NCBI RefSeq assembly: GCF_008704995.1
Contig: NZ_CP023747.1
Location: 1,116,001-1,180,000, forward strand
From: Streptomyces nodosus
GTDB lineage: Bacteria > Actinomycetota > Actinomycetes > Streptomycetales > Streptomycetaceae
Direction of reading: 5' to 3'
DNA length: 64,000 bases
Made by a program: the position numbers and the translations under genes. Below the pieces are notes generated by a model. That model was not told the DNA's origin and made no database searches. It saw only the letters and a list, made by a program, of their open reading frames with translations. Below, piece after piece: positions 51,797 through 61,928 of the stretch (its first letter is position 1; every line of letters starts with the position of its first letter).

Positions 51797-52563
51797 GCCG
51801 GGACCAGCGAGAGGAAGTGCCGCAGATAGCGCGAGTTGACCCGGCGCATCGACAGCAGGACATAGAGGTCGGCGACGCCGAAGTCCGGGTCGTGGGCGGG
51901 CTCCCCGCAGACCCAGGCGCCCAGGCGGAGGTAGCCGCGCAGCAGCGGGGGCAGTTCGGTGCGCCCGGCCGGGGCCTCGGTGCCGGGACGCCAGGGGAGC
52001 AGCGGCCGCACCCGGTACTCCTCGGGGGCCAGATGCTTGGTCCGCACCCGCTCCCAGGTGCCCGCGGCGAGGGCGCCGCCGTCGGCGAGCGGCAGGGAGC
52101 AGCAGCCGGCCAGCCACTCATGGCCGCCGTCGACCATATAGCGGGCTATCCCCGCCCAGATCAGCCCGATGACCGCGCCGTCACGGTGGTCGGGGTGGAC
52201 ACAGGAGCGGCCGACCTCGACGAGCCCGGAGCGGATCCCGTCGAGCGGCCCGAGGTCGAACTCCCCCTCGGAGTAGAGCCGTCCGGCGATCACGGCCCGC
52301 TCCGGCGGCAGCAGCCGGTAGGTGCCCACGACCTCGTCGGTCACCGTGTCCCGGACCAGCAGATGGTCGCAGTAGGCGTCGAAGGGGTCGATGTCGAGGC
52401 CGGGCTGGGGGGTGGACAGCAGGGCGCCCATCTCTCCGGCGAAGACATCGTGGCGCAGCCGCTGGGCGGCCCGGACGTCGGCCTCGTCACGGGCGAGGGT
52501 GACGGTGTAGCGGGTCGGTGCCACGGGCTGTGGGGGGCTGGCGAGGGCGGTTACGCCGGTCAT
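51793..52563 (-). CDS. GNAT-type N-acyltransferase (OlsB/hemolysin-like, ornithine lipid synthesis)
   Basis: A 256-aa protein from ATG 52563. ADVRAAQRLRHDVFAGEMGA (about residues 28-47), DIDPFDAYCDHLLVRDTVTD, VVGTYRLLPPERAV, EVGRSCVHPDHRDGAVIGLI and WLAGCCSLPLADGG. This is the acyltransferase fold of OlsB, which links a 3-hydroxy fatty acid to the amino group of ornithine. The next gene by 4-bp overlap is a PlsC-type acyltransferase, the expected second step, which makes ornithine lipid the best guess. Alternative substrates (lysine or glycine) cannot be excluded. Confidence 0.8.
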   Translation of the reverse strand: MTGVTALASPPQPVAPTRYTVTLARDEADVRAAQRLRHDVFAGEMGALLSTPQPGLDIDPFDAYCDHLLVRDTVTDEVVGTYRLLPPERAVIAGRLYSEGEFDLGPLDGIRSGLVEVGRSCVHPDHRDGAVIGLIWAGIARYMVDGGHEWLAGCCSLPLADGGALAAGTWERVRTKHLAPEEYRVRPLLPWRPGTEAPAGRTELPPLLRGYLRLGAWVCGEPAHDPDFGVADLYVLLSMRRVNSRYLRHFLSLVPA

Positions 52564-52954
52564 GGCTCACTCCTGGTCACGGGCCGGTTCGGCGGTGCGG
52601 CAGCGGACCGGATCGGTTGCGGTCCGTGCGCTCCTGTTCTTCCGATGCCGGTTGGCGTGCGCGTGACCGTGGCCAGGAGAAGGGATGTGGGGATGTTGAA
52701 TGCCCGGGGTCGGTGCCCGGTGGCCGGTACCCCGGTGGGCGCGAACGCGCAGGTGAGCGCGGGCGCGAGCACGGAAGTGAGGGCGGACCGGCGGGTCCGG
52801 CGCAGGATCCCCGGGAGGTTCTCGCACCGCAAGCACTCTAAGGGGTGTCTGACACATGGGGGCGCGAGAAGGAGTGGATGCGACGGCGCCTTGATCCTTT
52901 CGTTCCGTGCCTGTTCAATCAGCGCGAGTCTCAGCTGTCTCCAGAGGGGCGACC
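52564..52954. other. Intergenic region with small palindrome
   Basis: Divergent promoters for the acyltransferase operon (left) and the gene at 52955. GTGTC-T-GACAC at 52845-52855 is an 11-nt palindrome, the only notable symmetry. A possible small frame from ATG 52692 overlaps the next gene in the same frame and has no family or ribosome-site support, so it is not called. Confidence 0.45.
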
Positions 52955-53527
52955 ATGCCGTTCAAGACCGAAGCCGATGTCGGAGTCGCCGAACGGGAGG
53001 AGTGGTCCTATTCGCCGGCTGTCGGGGTCGGACCGCTCCGGTTCGGTATGCCCGTCGGCGAAGTGGTCGAGGCGGCTGAGATGCTCGGCCGGACGAAGGT
53101 CAGCGAGAGTGCGCGGGACCACGCGATCTTCTCGCCGACGTGGAGGATCGAGGTCCACCGTCGCGGCGCTGCTCCTTCTCCGCCTGCCGTCACGGTCTAT
53201 GTGAGCCAAGCTGCGGGGCTGTTCTGCGTTGCTGCCGACGCCGTGCACGGTCCCCAGGTCGTGTACGACGGACTCTCGCTGGTCGGGAGAGACCTGTCGG
53301 AGCTGGAGCGCGACGCGATCGCGCATGCCCAGGCAGTGGACGGGCACTTTCGCTACACGCCCGAGGGCTACGCAGGACCGGATGATCCCGGGGTCGTCAT
53401 GCGCGCGCAATTCGTCGGGCAGGTCCTCCGATCGCGTCCCTTGTTCATGGTGACGCGCGACGGCGCGAATACCGAATGGGACTCGCTGCCACACGAGGAG
53501 TACCGCAACGGTCAGTTCCACGCCTGA
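52955..53527 (+). CDS. Hypothetical protein
   Basis: A 190-aa protein from ATG 52955 with AGAGGGG 5-11 nt upstream. No signal, membrane helix or motif of a known enzyme. WSYSPAVGVGPLRFGMPVGE (about residues 16-35) opens a domain whose later blocks are VVYDGLSLVGRDLSELERDA and GVVMRAQFVGQVLRSRPLFM. The pattern GVGPLRFGM...V is common to uncharacterised Streptomyces proteins next to toxin or immunity genes, but no such gene is here. Codon use is normal for the genome. Confidence 0.6.
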   Translation: MPFKTEADVGVAEREEWSYSPAVGVGPLRFGMPVGEVVEAAEMLGRTKVSESARDHAIFSPTWRIEVHRRGAAPSPPAVTVYVSQAAGLFCVAADAVHGPQVVYDGLSLVGRDLSELERDAIAHAQAVDGHFRYTPEGYAGPDDPGVVMRAQFVGQVLRSRPLFMVTRDGANTEWDSLPHEEYRNGQFHA

Positions 53528-53607
53528 TGTGCCGTCTGGGGGGCGCCCGGCCGGTCCGGGGCCGGGCCGGCCGTCACCGTCGGTCGGCCGGCGGCCCTGA
53601 GGTGCTT

Positions 53608-53644
53608 GGCGGGACCGGGGTTGAGCACCACGCCCGGTCCCGCC
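53608..53644. terminator. Terminator between hypothetical gene and sdhB
   Basis: GGCGGGACCGGG pairs with CCCGGTCCCGCC, a 12-bp perfect stem with a 13-nt loop. It lies between convergent gene ends (53527 and 53718). Confidence 0.8.
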
Positions 53645-53717
53645 CGTCCGCACCCTGTCGGCGAACGTCCCTGGCCGGCGCCGCCGTCCCCGCGGCGCCG
53701 GCCCGTCTGTGGCGTCG

Positions 53718-54463
53718 CTAGCGGCGGCCCGCCTTACGGGTCGCGCGCAGCCACTCCTTGTTCATGCCGGTGATGGAGACCAGCGGGATGCCCTTGGGGC
53801 AGGCGGTCGCGCACTCGCCGGCGAGCGTGCAGCCGCCGAAGCCCTCCTGGTCCATCTGCGCCACCATGTCCAGCACCCGGGTCTCCCGCTCGGGTGCGCC
53901 CTGCGGCAGCACATTCAGATGGTTGATCTTCGCCGAGGTGAACAGCATCGCCGCACCGTTGGGGCAGGCGGCCACGCAGGCGCCGCAGCCGATGCACTCG
54001 GCGTGCTCGAAGGCGAAGTCCGCGTCCGCCTTGGGGACGGGCGTGGCATGGGCCTCGGGCGCGGAGCCGGTGGGGGCGGAGACATAGCCGCCGGCCTGGA
54101 TGATGCGGTCGAAGGCGGAGCGGTCGACCACCAGGTCCTTGATCACCGGGAAGGCCGCGGCGCGCCAGGGCTCGATGTCGATCGTGTCGCCGTCCTGGAA
54201 GGACCGCATGTGCAGCTGGCAGGTGGTGGTGCGCTCCGGGCCGTGTGCGTCGCCGTTGATCACGAGCGAGCAGGCGCCGCAGATGCCCTCACGGCAGTCG
54301 TGGTCGAAGGCGACCGGCTCCTCACCCTTGAGGATGAGCTCCTCGTTGAGGGTGTCCAGCATCTCCAGGAAGGACATGTCGGACGAGATTCCGTCCACCT
54401 CGTAGGTGGACATGGCGCCTTCGCTGTCGGCGTTCTTCTGCCGCCAGACGCGCAGGGTGAGCT

Positions 54464-54467
<4 letters not shown>
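53718..54467 (-). CDS. sdhB: Succinate dehydrogenase/fumarate reductase iron-sulfur subunit
   Basis: A 249-aa protein from ATG 54467. [2Fe-2S] ligands in [20 protein letters not shown] (about residues 56-75) and TTTCQLHMR; [4Fe-4S]/[3Fe-4S] ligands in [19 protein letters not shown] (about 153-171) and [18 protein letters not shown]. It passes electrons from the flavoprotein to the membrane quinone site. It overlaps sdhA by 4 bp and ends the operon. Confidence 0.95.
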
Positions 54468-56422
<1,955 letters not shown>

Positions 56423-56423
56423 A

Positions 56424-57131
56424 TCAGCTCACCACTCCGGTCATCACGCCCACGGGGACGGCGATGAAGCCGGCCGTGAGCAGCAGCGCAAGGACATGGG
56501 CGACGGTCTTCAGGGCGCGGTCCCTGGTGCGGCTGCCGGCGCCGAGGGTCTGGGCGGCGCTCCAGAAGCCGTGCCGGACGTGCAGGCCGAGGGCGAGCAT
56601 CGCGACGATGTAGATGACGTTGCCGTACCAGGTGGAGAAGGTGTCGACGACGTTCTGGTAGGGGTGGCCCGGCTGGAAGCCTCCGGAGTGCACGGTGCCG
56701 GTGGTCAGGTCCAGGATGTGCCAGACGATGAACAGGCCGAGGATGATCCCGCCCCAGCGCATGGTGCGGGTGGCGTAGCTCGCCCGCGGCTTCTTGTGCA
56801 CGTACTTGCTGGGGCGCGCCCTGATGTCGCGGCGGCTGAGCTGGTACGCGGACACGGCGTGGGCCACGACGGCGACCACGAGCACGATCCGGACCAGCCA
56901 GAGCGTCCACTCGTAGTGCATGAACGGCTCGCCGACGGTGCGCAGCCAGTGGGCGTAGTGGTTGAACTCGCCCGCCCCGAAGAAGATCTTCAGGTTTCCG
57001 ATCATATGGACGACCAGATACAGCAGCATGATCAGTCCGCTGACCGCCATCACTGTCTTCTTGCCGACGGTGCTGTCCCACACGGTGTGCGCCATGGACG
57101 GCCGTCGGTCCGTCCGCGTTGCCAGAGCCAT
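56424..57131 (-). CDS. sdhC: Succinate dehydrogenase cytochrome b subunit (five-helix type)
   Basis: 235 aa; ATG 57131 preferred over the longer frame from 57161. Five membrane helices, e.g. [60 protein letters not shown] and [20 protein letters not shown]. His residues in the helices ([30 protein letters not shown]) fit two haem-binding pairs, as in the B. subtilis/cytochrome b558 class. It anchors SdhAB and reduces quinone. First gene of sdhCAB, divergent from a LysR gene. Confidence 0.92.
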   Translation of the reverse strand: MALATRTDRRPSMAHTVWDSTVGKKTVMAVSGLIMLLYLVVHMIGNLKIFFGAGEFNHYAHWLRTVGEPFMHYEWTLWLVRIVLVVAVVAHAVSAYQLSRRDIRARPSKYVHKKPRASYATRTMRWGGIILGLFIVWHILDLTTGTVHSGGFQPGHPYQNVVDTFSTWYGNVIYIVAMLALGLHVRHGFWSAAQTLGAGSRTRDRALKTVAHVLALLLTAGFIAVPVGVMTGVVS

Positions 57132-57190
57132 GTTCCGAACGCTAGGGCCGAAGGTCCCCATCGGTCCAAGACATGGTCCGGCTTGTTTCG

Positions 57191-57205
57191 ATAGGCCTGG
57201 CCTAT
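57191..57205. promoter_or_regulatory. LysR-type binding site in the sdh/lysR divergent region
   Basis: ATAGGC-CTG-GCCTAT is a perfect 6-bp inverted repeat with a 3-nt centre and contains T-N11-A, the LysR hallmark. It lies 10 bp before the lysR ATG and 60 bp from the sdhC ATG, so the regulator probably controls itself and sdhCAB through it. Confidence 0.8.
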
Positions 57206-57214
57206 GCTCCCTGT

Positions 57215-58099
57215 ATGCAGTTCCAGCAGCTCCAGTATTTTGTGGCGGTCGCCGAGGCCCGGCACTTCACCCGGGCCGCGGATCTGGTCCATGTCGCCCA
57301 GCCCTCCCTGTCGCAGCAGATCAAGGCGCTGGAGCGGGAACTGGGCGCGGACCTGTTCCTGCGGGCGCGGGGCAACATCACCCTCACGGACGCCGGTGAG
57401 GCGCTGCTGCCGCTGGCCCGCCGGATCCTCGCCGACACGGACACCGCCCGGCACGAGGTGCAGGAGCTGGTGCAGCTGCGCCGGGGCCGGGTCCGTCTCG
57501 GCGCGACGCCGAGCCTGTGTACGGGCCTGCTGCCGGACGTGCTGCGCGCCTTCCACGACCGCTACCCCGGGATCCGGCTGCTGATCGAGGAGGGCGGCTC
57601 GCACGACCTGGTCCGGGGGCTGGCGCGCGGCGCCCTGGATCTCGCCCTGGTCGTCCTCCCCCTGCCCACCCCCTCCCCCGCGCTGTCCACGGTGGAGCTG
57701 CTGCGCGAGGACCTGGTGGTGGTGTCCTCCCCGGACGCCCCACGGCCCGGCGGCGGCCGGCGCACGGTCCGGGTCGCGGACCTGGAACGGGAACGTCTGG
57801 TGATGTTCCGCCACGGCTACGACCTGCGGGAGCTGACCGTGGCCGCGTGTCGTGCGGAGGGCTTCGAACCGGACTTCGCGGTCGAGGGCGGGGAGATGGA
57901 CGCGGTCCTGGGCTTCGTACGGGCGGGGCTCGGCGTGGCCGTGGTCCCGCGCATGGTCGCGACCCGGACCGGACGCGGGCTGCGGGTGACCCCGCTGGCC
58001 CGGCCGGCGCTGCACCGCACGATCGCCCTGGCCCACCGCAGCGATGTGGATCCGCCCCGCGCGGCCCGGGAACTGCAGCGCATGCTGCTGGAACGCTGA
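57215..58099 (+). CDS. LysR-family regulator, probable regulator of sdhCAB
   Basis: A 294-aa protein from ATG 57215. The N-terminal HTH is the full LysR signature: QFQQLQYFVAVAEARHFTRA, ADLVHVAQPSLSQQIKALER (about residues 1-45), and ITLTDAGEALLPLARRIL. The sensor domain spans about 90-290 (VRLGATPSLCTGLLPDVLRA; YPGIRLLIEEGGSHDLVRGL; VEGGEMDAVLGFVRAGLGVA). The T-N11-A palindrome at 57191 lies just upstream. Effector unknown, but succinate-type or energy signals would fit. No ribosome site stands out before the ATG. Confidence 0.85.
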   Translation: MQFQQLQYFVAVAEARHFTRAADLVHVAQPSLSQQIKALERELGADLFLRARGNITLTDAGEALLPLARRILADTDTARHEVQELVQLRRGRVRLGATPSLCTGLLPDVLRAFHDRYPGIRLLIEEGGSHDLVRGLARGALDLALVVLPLPTPSPALSTVELLREDLVVVSSPDAPRPGGGRRTVRVADLERERLVMFRHGYDLRELTVAACRAEGFEPDFAVEGGEMDAVLGFVRAGLGVAVVPRMVATRTGRGLRVTPLARPALHRTIALAHRSDVDPPRAARELQRMLLER

Positions 58100-58190
58100 C
58101 CGACGGCGCCGGGGCGGGCCCCGACGGGCCGTGGGTGGGGCCCGTGGGGTGCGTCTGCCGCCTCCCGTCGCCCGGCACGCCCGAGAGACT

Positions 58191-58230
58191 CCCGGTATCC
58201 CGGTATCCCGGTGTCCCGGCATGTCGGCAT
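58191..58230. repeat. Five-unit 8-bp tandem repeat
   Basis: CCCGGTAT twice, then CCCGGTGT, CCCGGCAT and GTCGGCAT, five adjacent 8-bp units in a non-coding gap. Confidence 0.85.
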
Positions 58231-58548
58231 CGTGCCGTCGCCCCGCGTGGGGAAAGCCGCGGCGGCTGCCGCCGGAACGGCGCTGCGGCTCCTCGCCGTC
58301 CGGCGGCGGGACCGGCGCCCCAGCCGCACGGGCCACTCCCGTGCACAGGCGCCTTCCGGCGTACCGGCGGGACGGCCCCGCTCAGATGCCCGGACGGACG
58401 TCGGTCGCGCCGCAGGGCGGTCAGGCTCGCCGGCCGGGGCCGCCCGACGGCACGGGCGGTGGCGGCCGGGACCGCGGGCGGGCACCGCGGCCACCGGGAG
58501 GGTGACGTCCAGTGTGCCGCGCCCGGGGCTCCGCTCCGAGGGGCTTGC

Positions 58549-58573
58549 ACGCCTCGGGTTCCGCCCGAGGCGT
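58549..58573 (-). terminator. Terminator of the PAS-GGDEF-EAL gene
   Basis: ACGCCTCGGG pairs with CCCGAGGCGT (10 bp) around the 5-nt loop TTCCG, starting 18 bp past the stop of the leftward gene. Confidence 0.8.
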
Positions 58574-58590
58574 CGGCTGCCCCGCGGCCG

Positions 58591-60738
58591 TCAGCCCGTC
58601 GCGTCCATCAGTGCCAGTTCGTGGAGGCGGTCCGGGGGGCCCGGGCGGGCGTAGTACCAGCCCTGGGCGGTGTCGCAGCCCAGGATCCGCAGCTGTTCGG
58701 CCTGGGCGCCGGTCTCCACGCCCTCGACCGTGACCGCGAGATCCAGGCTGTGGGCGAGGGACACGATCCCTTCGACGATCTTGAGGTCGACGGGGTCCGC
58801 GGGGAACCGCTGCATGCTCTGGGTGAAGGAACGGTCCAGCTTGAGGGTCCGCACCGGCAGCCGGCGCAGATTGGCGAGGTTGGAGTAGCCGGTGCCGAAG
58901 TCGTCCAGGGCGATGTCCACGCCCATCTCGGCCAGCCGCCGCAGCGGTTTGAGCAGGGCGTCGTCCGCGCCGATGAGCGCCGACTCGGTGACCTCGAGGC
59001 AGAGCGCGTCCGGTTCGAGACCGGCCTCGGCCAGGATCTCGACGGTGTCGGAGACCAGACCCGGATGGGTGAGCTGGCAGGGAGACAGATTGACGTTGAT
59101 GCGCAGCGGGCCCGTCCGGTCGTGCTTCTCCTGCCAGGCCCGGGCCTGCTGTACCGATTCCTCCAGGACCCAGCGGCCCAGCGGCACGATCAGCCCGGTG
59201 TGTTCGGCGAGCGGGATGAAGCGGTCGGGGCCCAGCACTCCGTGCTGCGGATGCAGCCAGCGCACCAGCGCCTCGGCACCGTGCACCCGGCCGTCTTCGA
59301 GGTGCACCAGCGGCTGGTACTCGATGAAGAACTCGCCCCGGTCCAGGGCCGTGGGCAGCGCCGTGGTCAGCCCGTGCCGGGTGATGGCGCGGGCGTCGGA
59401 CTCCGGGTCGGCGAACTCGAAGCGGTTGCCGCCCGCCGACTTGGCCCGGTACATGGTGATGTCGGCGCTGCGCAGCACCTCCGCCGGGCCGCGCTCCCCC
59501 ACCGGCCCCTCCACGATGCCGATGCTGCCGCGCACCGTCAGCTCACGGCCGTGCACGCTGACCGGGGAGACCAGCGCGTTCATGATGCGTCCGGCGAGTT
59601 CCACGACCCCGCGCTCGGTGCCGGGGCCGGTGGTCAGCGCCACGAACTCGTCGCCGCCCAGGCGTGCGACCATCTCCCCGGGCGCGGTCGCACAGGCCTG
59701 CAGCCGGTCGGCGACCTCGACCAGCAGCCGGTCGCCGGCCGCGTGCCCGAGGCTGTCGTTGACGGTCTTGAAGCCGTCGAGGTCCAGGTAGCACAGGCCG
59801 AACCGCCGCCCCTCGCCCGCCGCGAGGGCCTTCTCCAGGCGTTCGAAGAACAGGGTGCGGTTGGGCAGCCCGGTGAGCGCGTCATGGGTGGCCTCGTAGC
59901 GCAGCCGCAGATTCAGCAGACGCCGCTCGGTGGTGTCCTCCATGAGCGCGAGCTGGTACTGCGGGCGCCCGTCCGCGTCCCGCAGCAGGGACACCGTGAG
60001 GTTGGTCCACAGGACCGTGCCGTCGGGCCGGTAGAAGGCTTTTTCGACGTGGTAGTGCTCGCGCTCGCCGCGGACGAGTTCGTCGTGCAGGCGGGGGACC
60101 TGCGGCGCGTCGTCGGGGTGGGTCCAGGTGGCCACATTGCGGCCGCGCACCAGCTGTTCGGAACCGCCGAACATCCGCAGCAGCGCGCCATTGACCTGGA
60201 GGACCGTGCCGTCGAGGTCCGCGATGCCGATCCCTATGGCCGCGCCCTCGAAGACCGCCCGGAAGCGGGCCTCGCTGGCGTGCAGGGCCTGTGCCACCAC
60301 ACCCTGGGCGCGCAGGGCGGCCTGCGAGATGGCCTCCTGCTCGGCCAGGGTGCGCTGTCTGAGGGCCTCGGCGAACCCCGCGGCCATCGCGTGCTGCAGC
60401 CGAGAGCAGCGGCTGCGCAGCGCCTCCTGGGTGTCCGGGGAGGCGTCGCTGTCGCCGCAGTAGAGCACCAGATAGGCGTCGACGCAGTCCAGGGTGCGGC
60501 TGAGCGCCTCCGGGTCCGTGCAGTGGGCCTCGATGAGCGCCGCTCCGATCCCCCTGGCCGCCGCCGCGTCGAACACCCTGGTGCGCAGCGCCTCGCTCAG
60601 TCTTCGGGCCAGCGGCAGCAGCCGCTCCTCGAACTCCGCGCGGGTCAGCGACGTCGAGGTGGCCGGGAAGACGGCCCGGCTCCAGATCGTCGCGAATCTG
60701 CGCAGTCTGTCCTCCGGCCCTCCCGGCTCCGCGCTCAC
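58591..60738 (-). CDS. rmdA: PAS-GGDEF-EAL c-di-GMP turnover protein (RmdA-like)
   Basis: 715 aa from GTG 60738, overlapping the methyltransferase gene by 4 bp. Residues about 1-130 are a helical N-terminal region. PAS domain about 135-265 (ASEARFRAVFEGAAIGIGIA; VATWTHPDDAPQVPRLHDEL). GGDEF about 270-440 with ATHDALTGLPNRTLFFERLE and intact ARLGGDEFVAL. EAL about 450-705 with the signature as GAEALVRWLHPQHGV, metal/catalytic LRINVNLSPCQL, EVTESALIG, DIALDDFGTGYSNLANL and TVEGVET. Both sites look intact. In S. coelicolor the similar protein RmdA (SCO0928, from memory) is a phosphodiesterase affecting aerial hyphae; gene order here fits that locus. Confidence 0.85.
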   Translation of the reverse strand: MSAEPGGPEDRLRRFATIWSRAVFPATSTSLTRAEFEERLLPLARRLSEALRTRVFDAAAARGIGAALIEAHCTDPEALSRTLDCVDAYLVLYCGDSDASPDTQEALRSRCSRLQHAMAAGFAEALRQRTLAEQEAISQAALRAQGVVAQALHASEARFRAVFEGAAIGIGIADLDGTVLQVNGALLRMFGGSEQLVRGRNVATWTHPDDAPQVPRLHDELVRGEREHYHVEKAFYRPDGTVLWTNLTVSLLRDADGRPQYQLALMEDTTERRLLNLRLRYEATHDALTGLPNRTLFFERLEKALAAGEGRRFGLCYLDLDGFKTVNDSLGHAAGDRLLVEVADRLQACATAPGEMVARLGGDEFVALTTGPGTERGVVELAGRIMNALVSPVSVHGRELTVRGSIGIVEGPVGERGPAEVLRSADITMYRAKSAGGNRFEFADPESDARAITRHGLTTALPTALDRGEFFIEYQPLVHLEDGRVHGAEALVRWLHPQHGVLGPDRFIPLAEHTGLIVPLGRWVLEESVQQARAWQEKHDRTGPLRINVNLSPCQLTHPGLVSDTVEILAEAGLEPDALCLEVTESALIGADDALLKPLRRLAEMGVDIALDDFGTGYSNLANLRRLPVRTLKLDRSFTQSMQRFPADPVDLKIVEGIVSLAHSLDLAVTVEGVETGAQAEQLRILGCDTAQGWYYARPGPPDRLHELALMDATG

Positions 60739-61547
60739 GCCGAGCGCCCCACGCCGGCGAATCCCGCGAAGGAAGAGGGATCCTCGTCCTCGGACGCCGT
60801 GTCGGGCCGCCACTGCGGCATCGGCACCAGCCCGGGTTCCACCATGTCGTACCCCTCGAAGAACCGCGCGATCGCGTCGCGCGAACGCATGATCAGCGGA
60901 TTACGGATGTTCTCGTACACATCGACCACGGCCTCGGCCCGCTCCTGCGGCAGCGGATTTCCCTCGTAGGAGGCGTGTGTGACGACCAGCAGGCTGCCCG
61001 GCGCGAGTGCGTCACGCAGCTCGGCCACCGCACCGTACGGGTCGTCCGTGTCCTCCACGAAGTGCAGTATGGCAACGAGAAGGAGGGCGACCGGCCGGTT
61101 CGGGTCGATCAGCCGTGTCATCTGAGGGCTCGACAGGATCTCCCGGGGCTTGCGGAGATCCGCGGCGACGACGTCCGTGCCGTCGTCTCCCTCGAGCACG
61201 GCCCGGCTGTGCGCGACCGCCACCGGGTCGTGGTCCACGTACACCACGCGCGCCCCGGGGTGGGCCCCTCGTGCCACTTCATGGACGGTACCGAAGGCCG
61301 GAATGCCGGAGCCGATGTCGAGGAACTGGGTGATGCCCTCCTCGACGGCGAACCGCACCGCGCGGCGCATGAACGCCCGGTTGGCCTGCATGATCTTGGG
61401 CAGCTCCGGCATGAACTCCAGCGCCCTGCGCGCCGCCTGCCGGTCGACCTCGAAGTTGTGCGAACCGCCCAGATAGAAGTCGTACATACGGGACACGCTC
61501 GGCCGGGAGATGTCGACGCTCCTCGGAGCCCAAGCGGGACGCTCCAT
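60735..61547 (-). CDS. SAM-dependent methyltransferase, DUF574/PF04672 type
   Basis: 270 aa; ATG 61547 preferred because GGAGAG lies 5-6 nt upstream (GTG 61559 possible). The N-terminal SVDISRPSVSRMYDFYLGGS then HNFEVDRQAARRAL and PKIMQANRAFMRRAVRFAVE (about residues 8-60) are the family signature, then the SAM motif GITQFLDIGSGIPAFGTVHE (about 65-84), VVYVDHDPVAVAHSRAVLEG and PVALLLVAILHFVEDTDDP. Streptomyces have dozens of such genes, often near regulatory genes. Target unknown. Translationally coupled to the downstream c-di-GMP gene. Confidence 0.87.
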   Translation of the reverse strand: MERPAWAPRSVDISRPSVSRMYDFYLGGSHNFEVDRQAARRALEFMPELPKIMQANRAFMRRAVRFAVEEGITQFLDIGSGIPAFGTVHEVARGAHPGARVVYVDHDPVAVAHSRAVLEGDDGTDVVAADLRKPREILSSPQMTRLIDPNRPVALLLVAILHFVEDTDDPYGAVAELRDALAPGSLLVVTHASYEGNPLPQERAEAVVDVYENIRNPLIMRSRDAIARFFEGYDMVEPGLVPMPQWRPDTASEDEDPSSFAGFAGVGRSA

Positions 61548-61926
61548 ATGGCTCTCCACGGCGTAGGCGACAGTCGGGCCGATCCGGCGTTCGAGCAGAG
61601 GGTACTGATCGACCGCCAACGGAGCGAGTGAAAACGGAAATTGACCGTCCGTTCCCCGCCACTGCCTCCGGCACGTGCCAGGCGCCCGGGCCCGTCGCCG
61701 GGCCCGCACACGGGCAGCGGTCCGCCCCCTCCCTGTGCTGCGGAGGGGGCGGACCGACCGTACGCGCCTGCGTTCTTCCGTCCGGCACTCGTTCTTCCGC
61801 GTCAGCTCCTTCTGCGTTCTACGGGCTGCCCGGTGAGGCGGCCGACGTGCGATCGGTGAGGGTCGATCAACCGGGGAGGTGATCTCTGTCGGAGAGGTGA
61901 TGTCCCTGCCGGGGAGGTGATCCCTG
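61548..61926. other. Gap between methyltransferase start and lipoprotein end
   Basis: Includes the methyltransferase promoter, a strong hairpin and a triple direct repeat (separate entries). No gene frame is supported. Confidence 0.6.
61718..61756 (-). terminator. Strong hairpin terminator for the lipoprotein gene
   Basis: CGGTCCGCCCCCTCC pairs perfectly with GGAGGGGGCGGACCG (15 bp) around a 9-nt loop. It lies about 170 bp past the lipoprotein stop and 170 bp before the methyltransferase start, so it separates the two transcripts. Confidence 0.85.
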
Positions 61927-61928
61927 CT
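61871..61928. repeat. Three imperfect 19-20-bp direct repeats
   Basis: Units CCGGGGAGGTGATCTCTGT, CGGAGAGGTGATGTCCCTGC and CGGGGAGGTGATCCCTGCT are adjacent. The core GGxGAGGTGAT is invariant. The last unit reaches the stop codon of the lipoprotein gene (61927-61929). Confidence 0.8.

Larger units (their letters stand above)
58100..58590. other. Long GC-rich gap with repeats and terminator
   Basis: No gene is supported in these 490 bp: frames across it are shadow frames lacking start context. Contains an 8-bp tandem repeat (58191-58230) and the terminator at 58549-58573. Confidence 0.6.

Noticed and set aside
52692..53079. Extra small gene before 52955
   Set aside because: It shares the frame of the longer upstream shadow, overlaps the start of a better supported gene and has no ribosome site or family.
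57517..60969. 1150-codon forward frame
   Set aside because: Shadow of the LysR gene and of the PAS-GGDEF-EAL gene on the other strand, caused by high GC.
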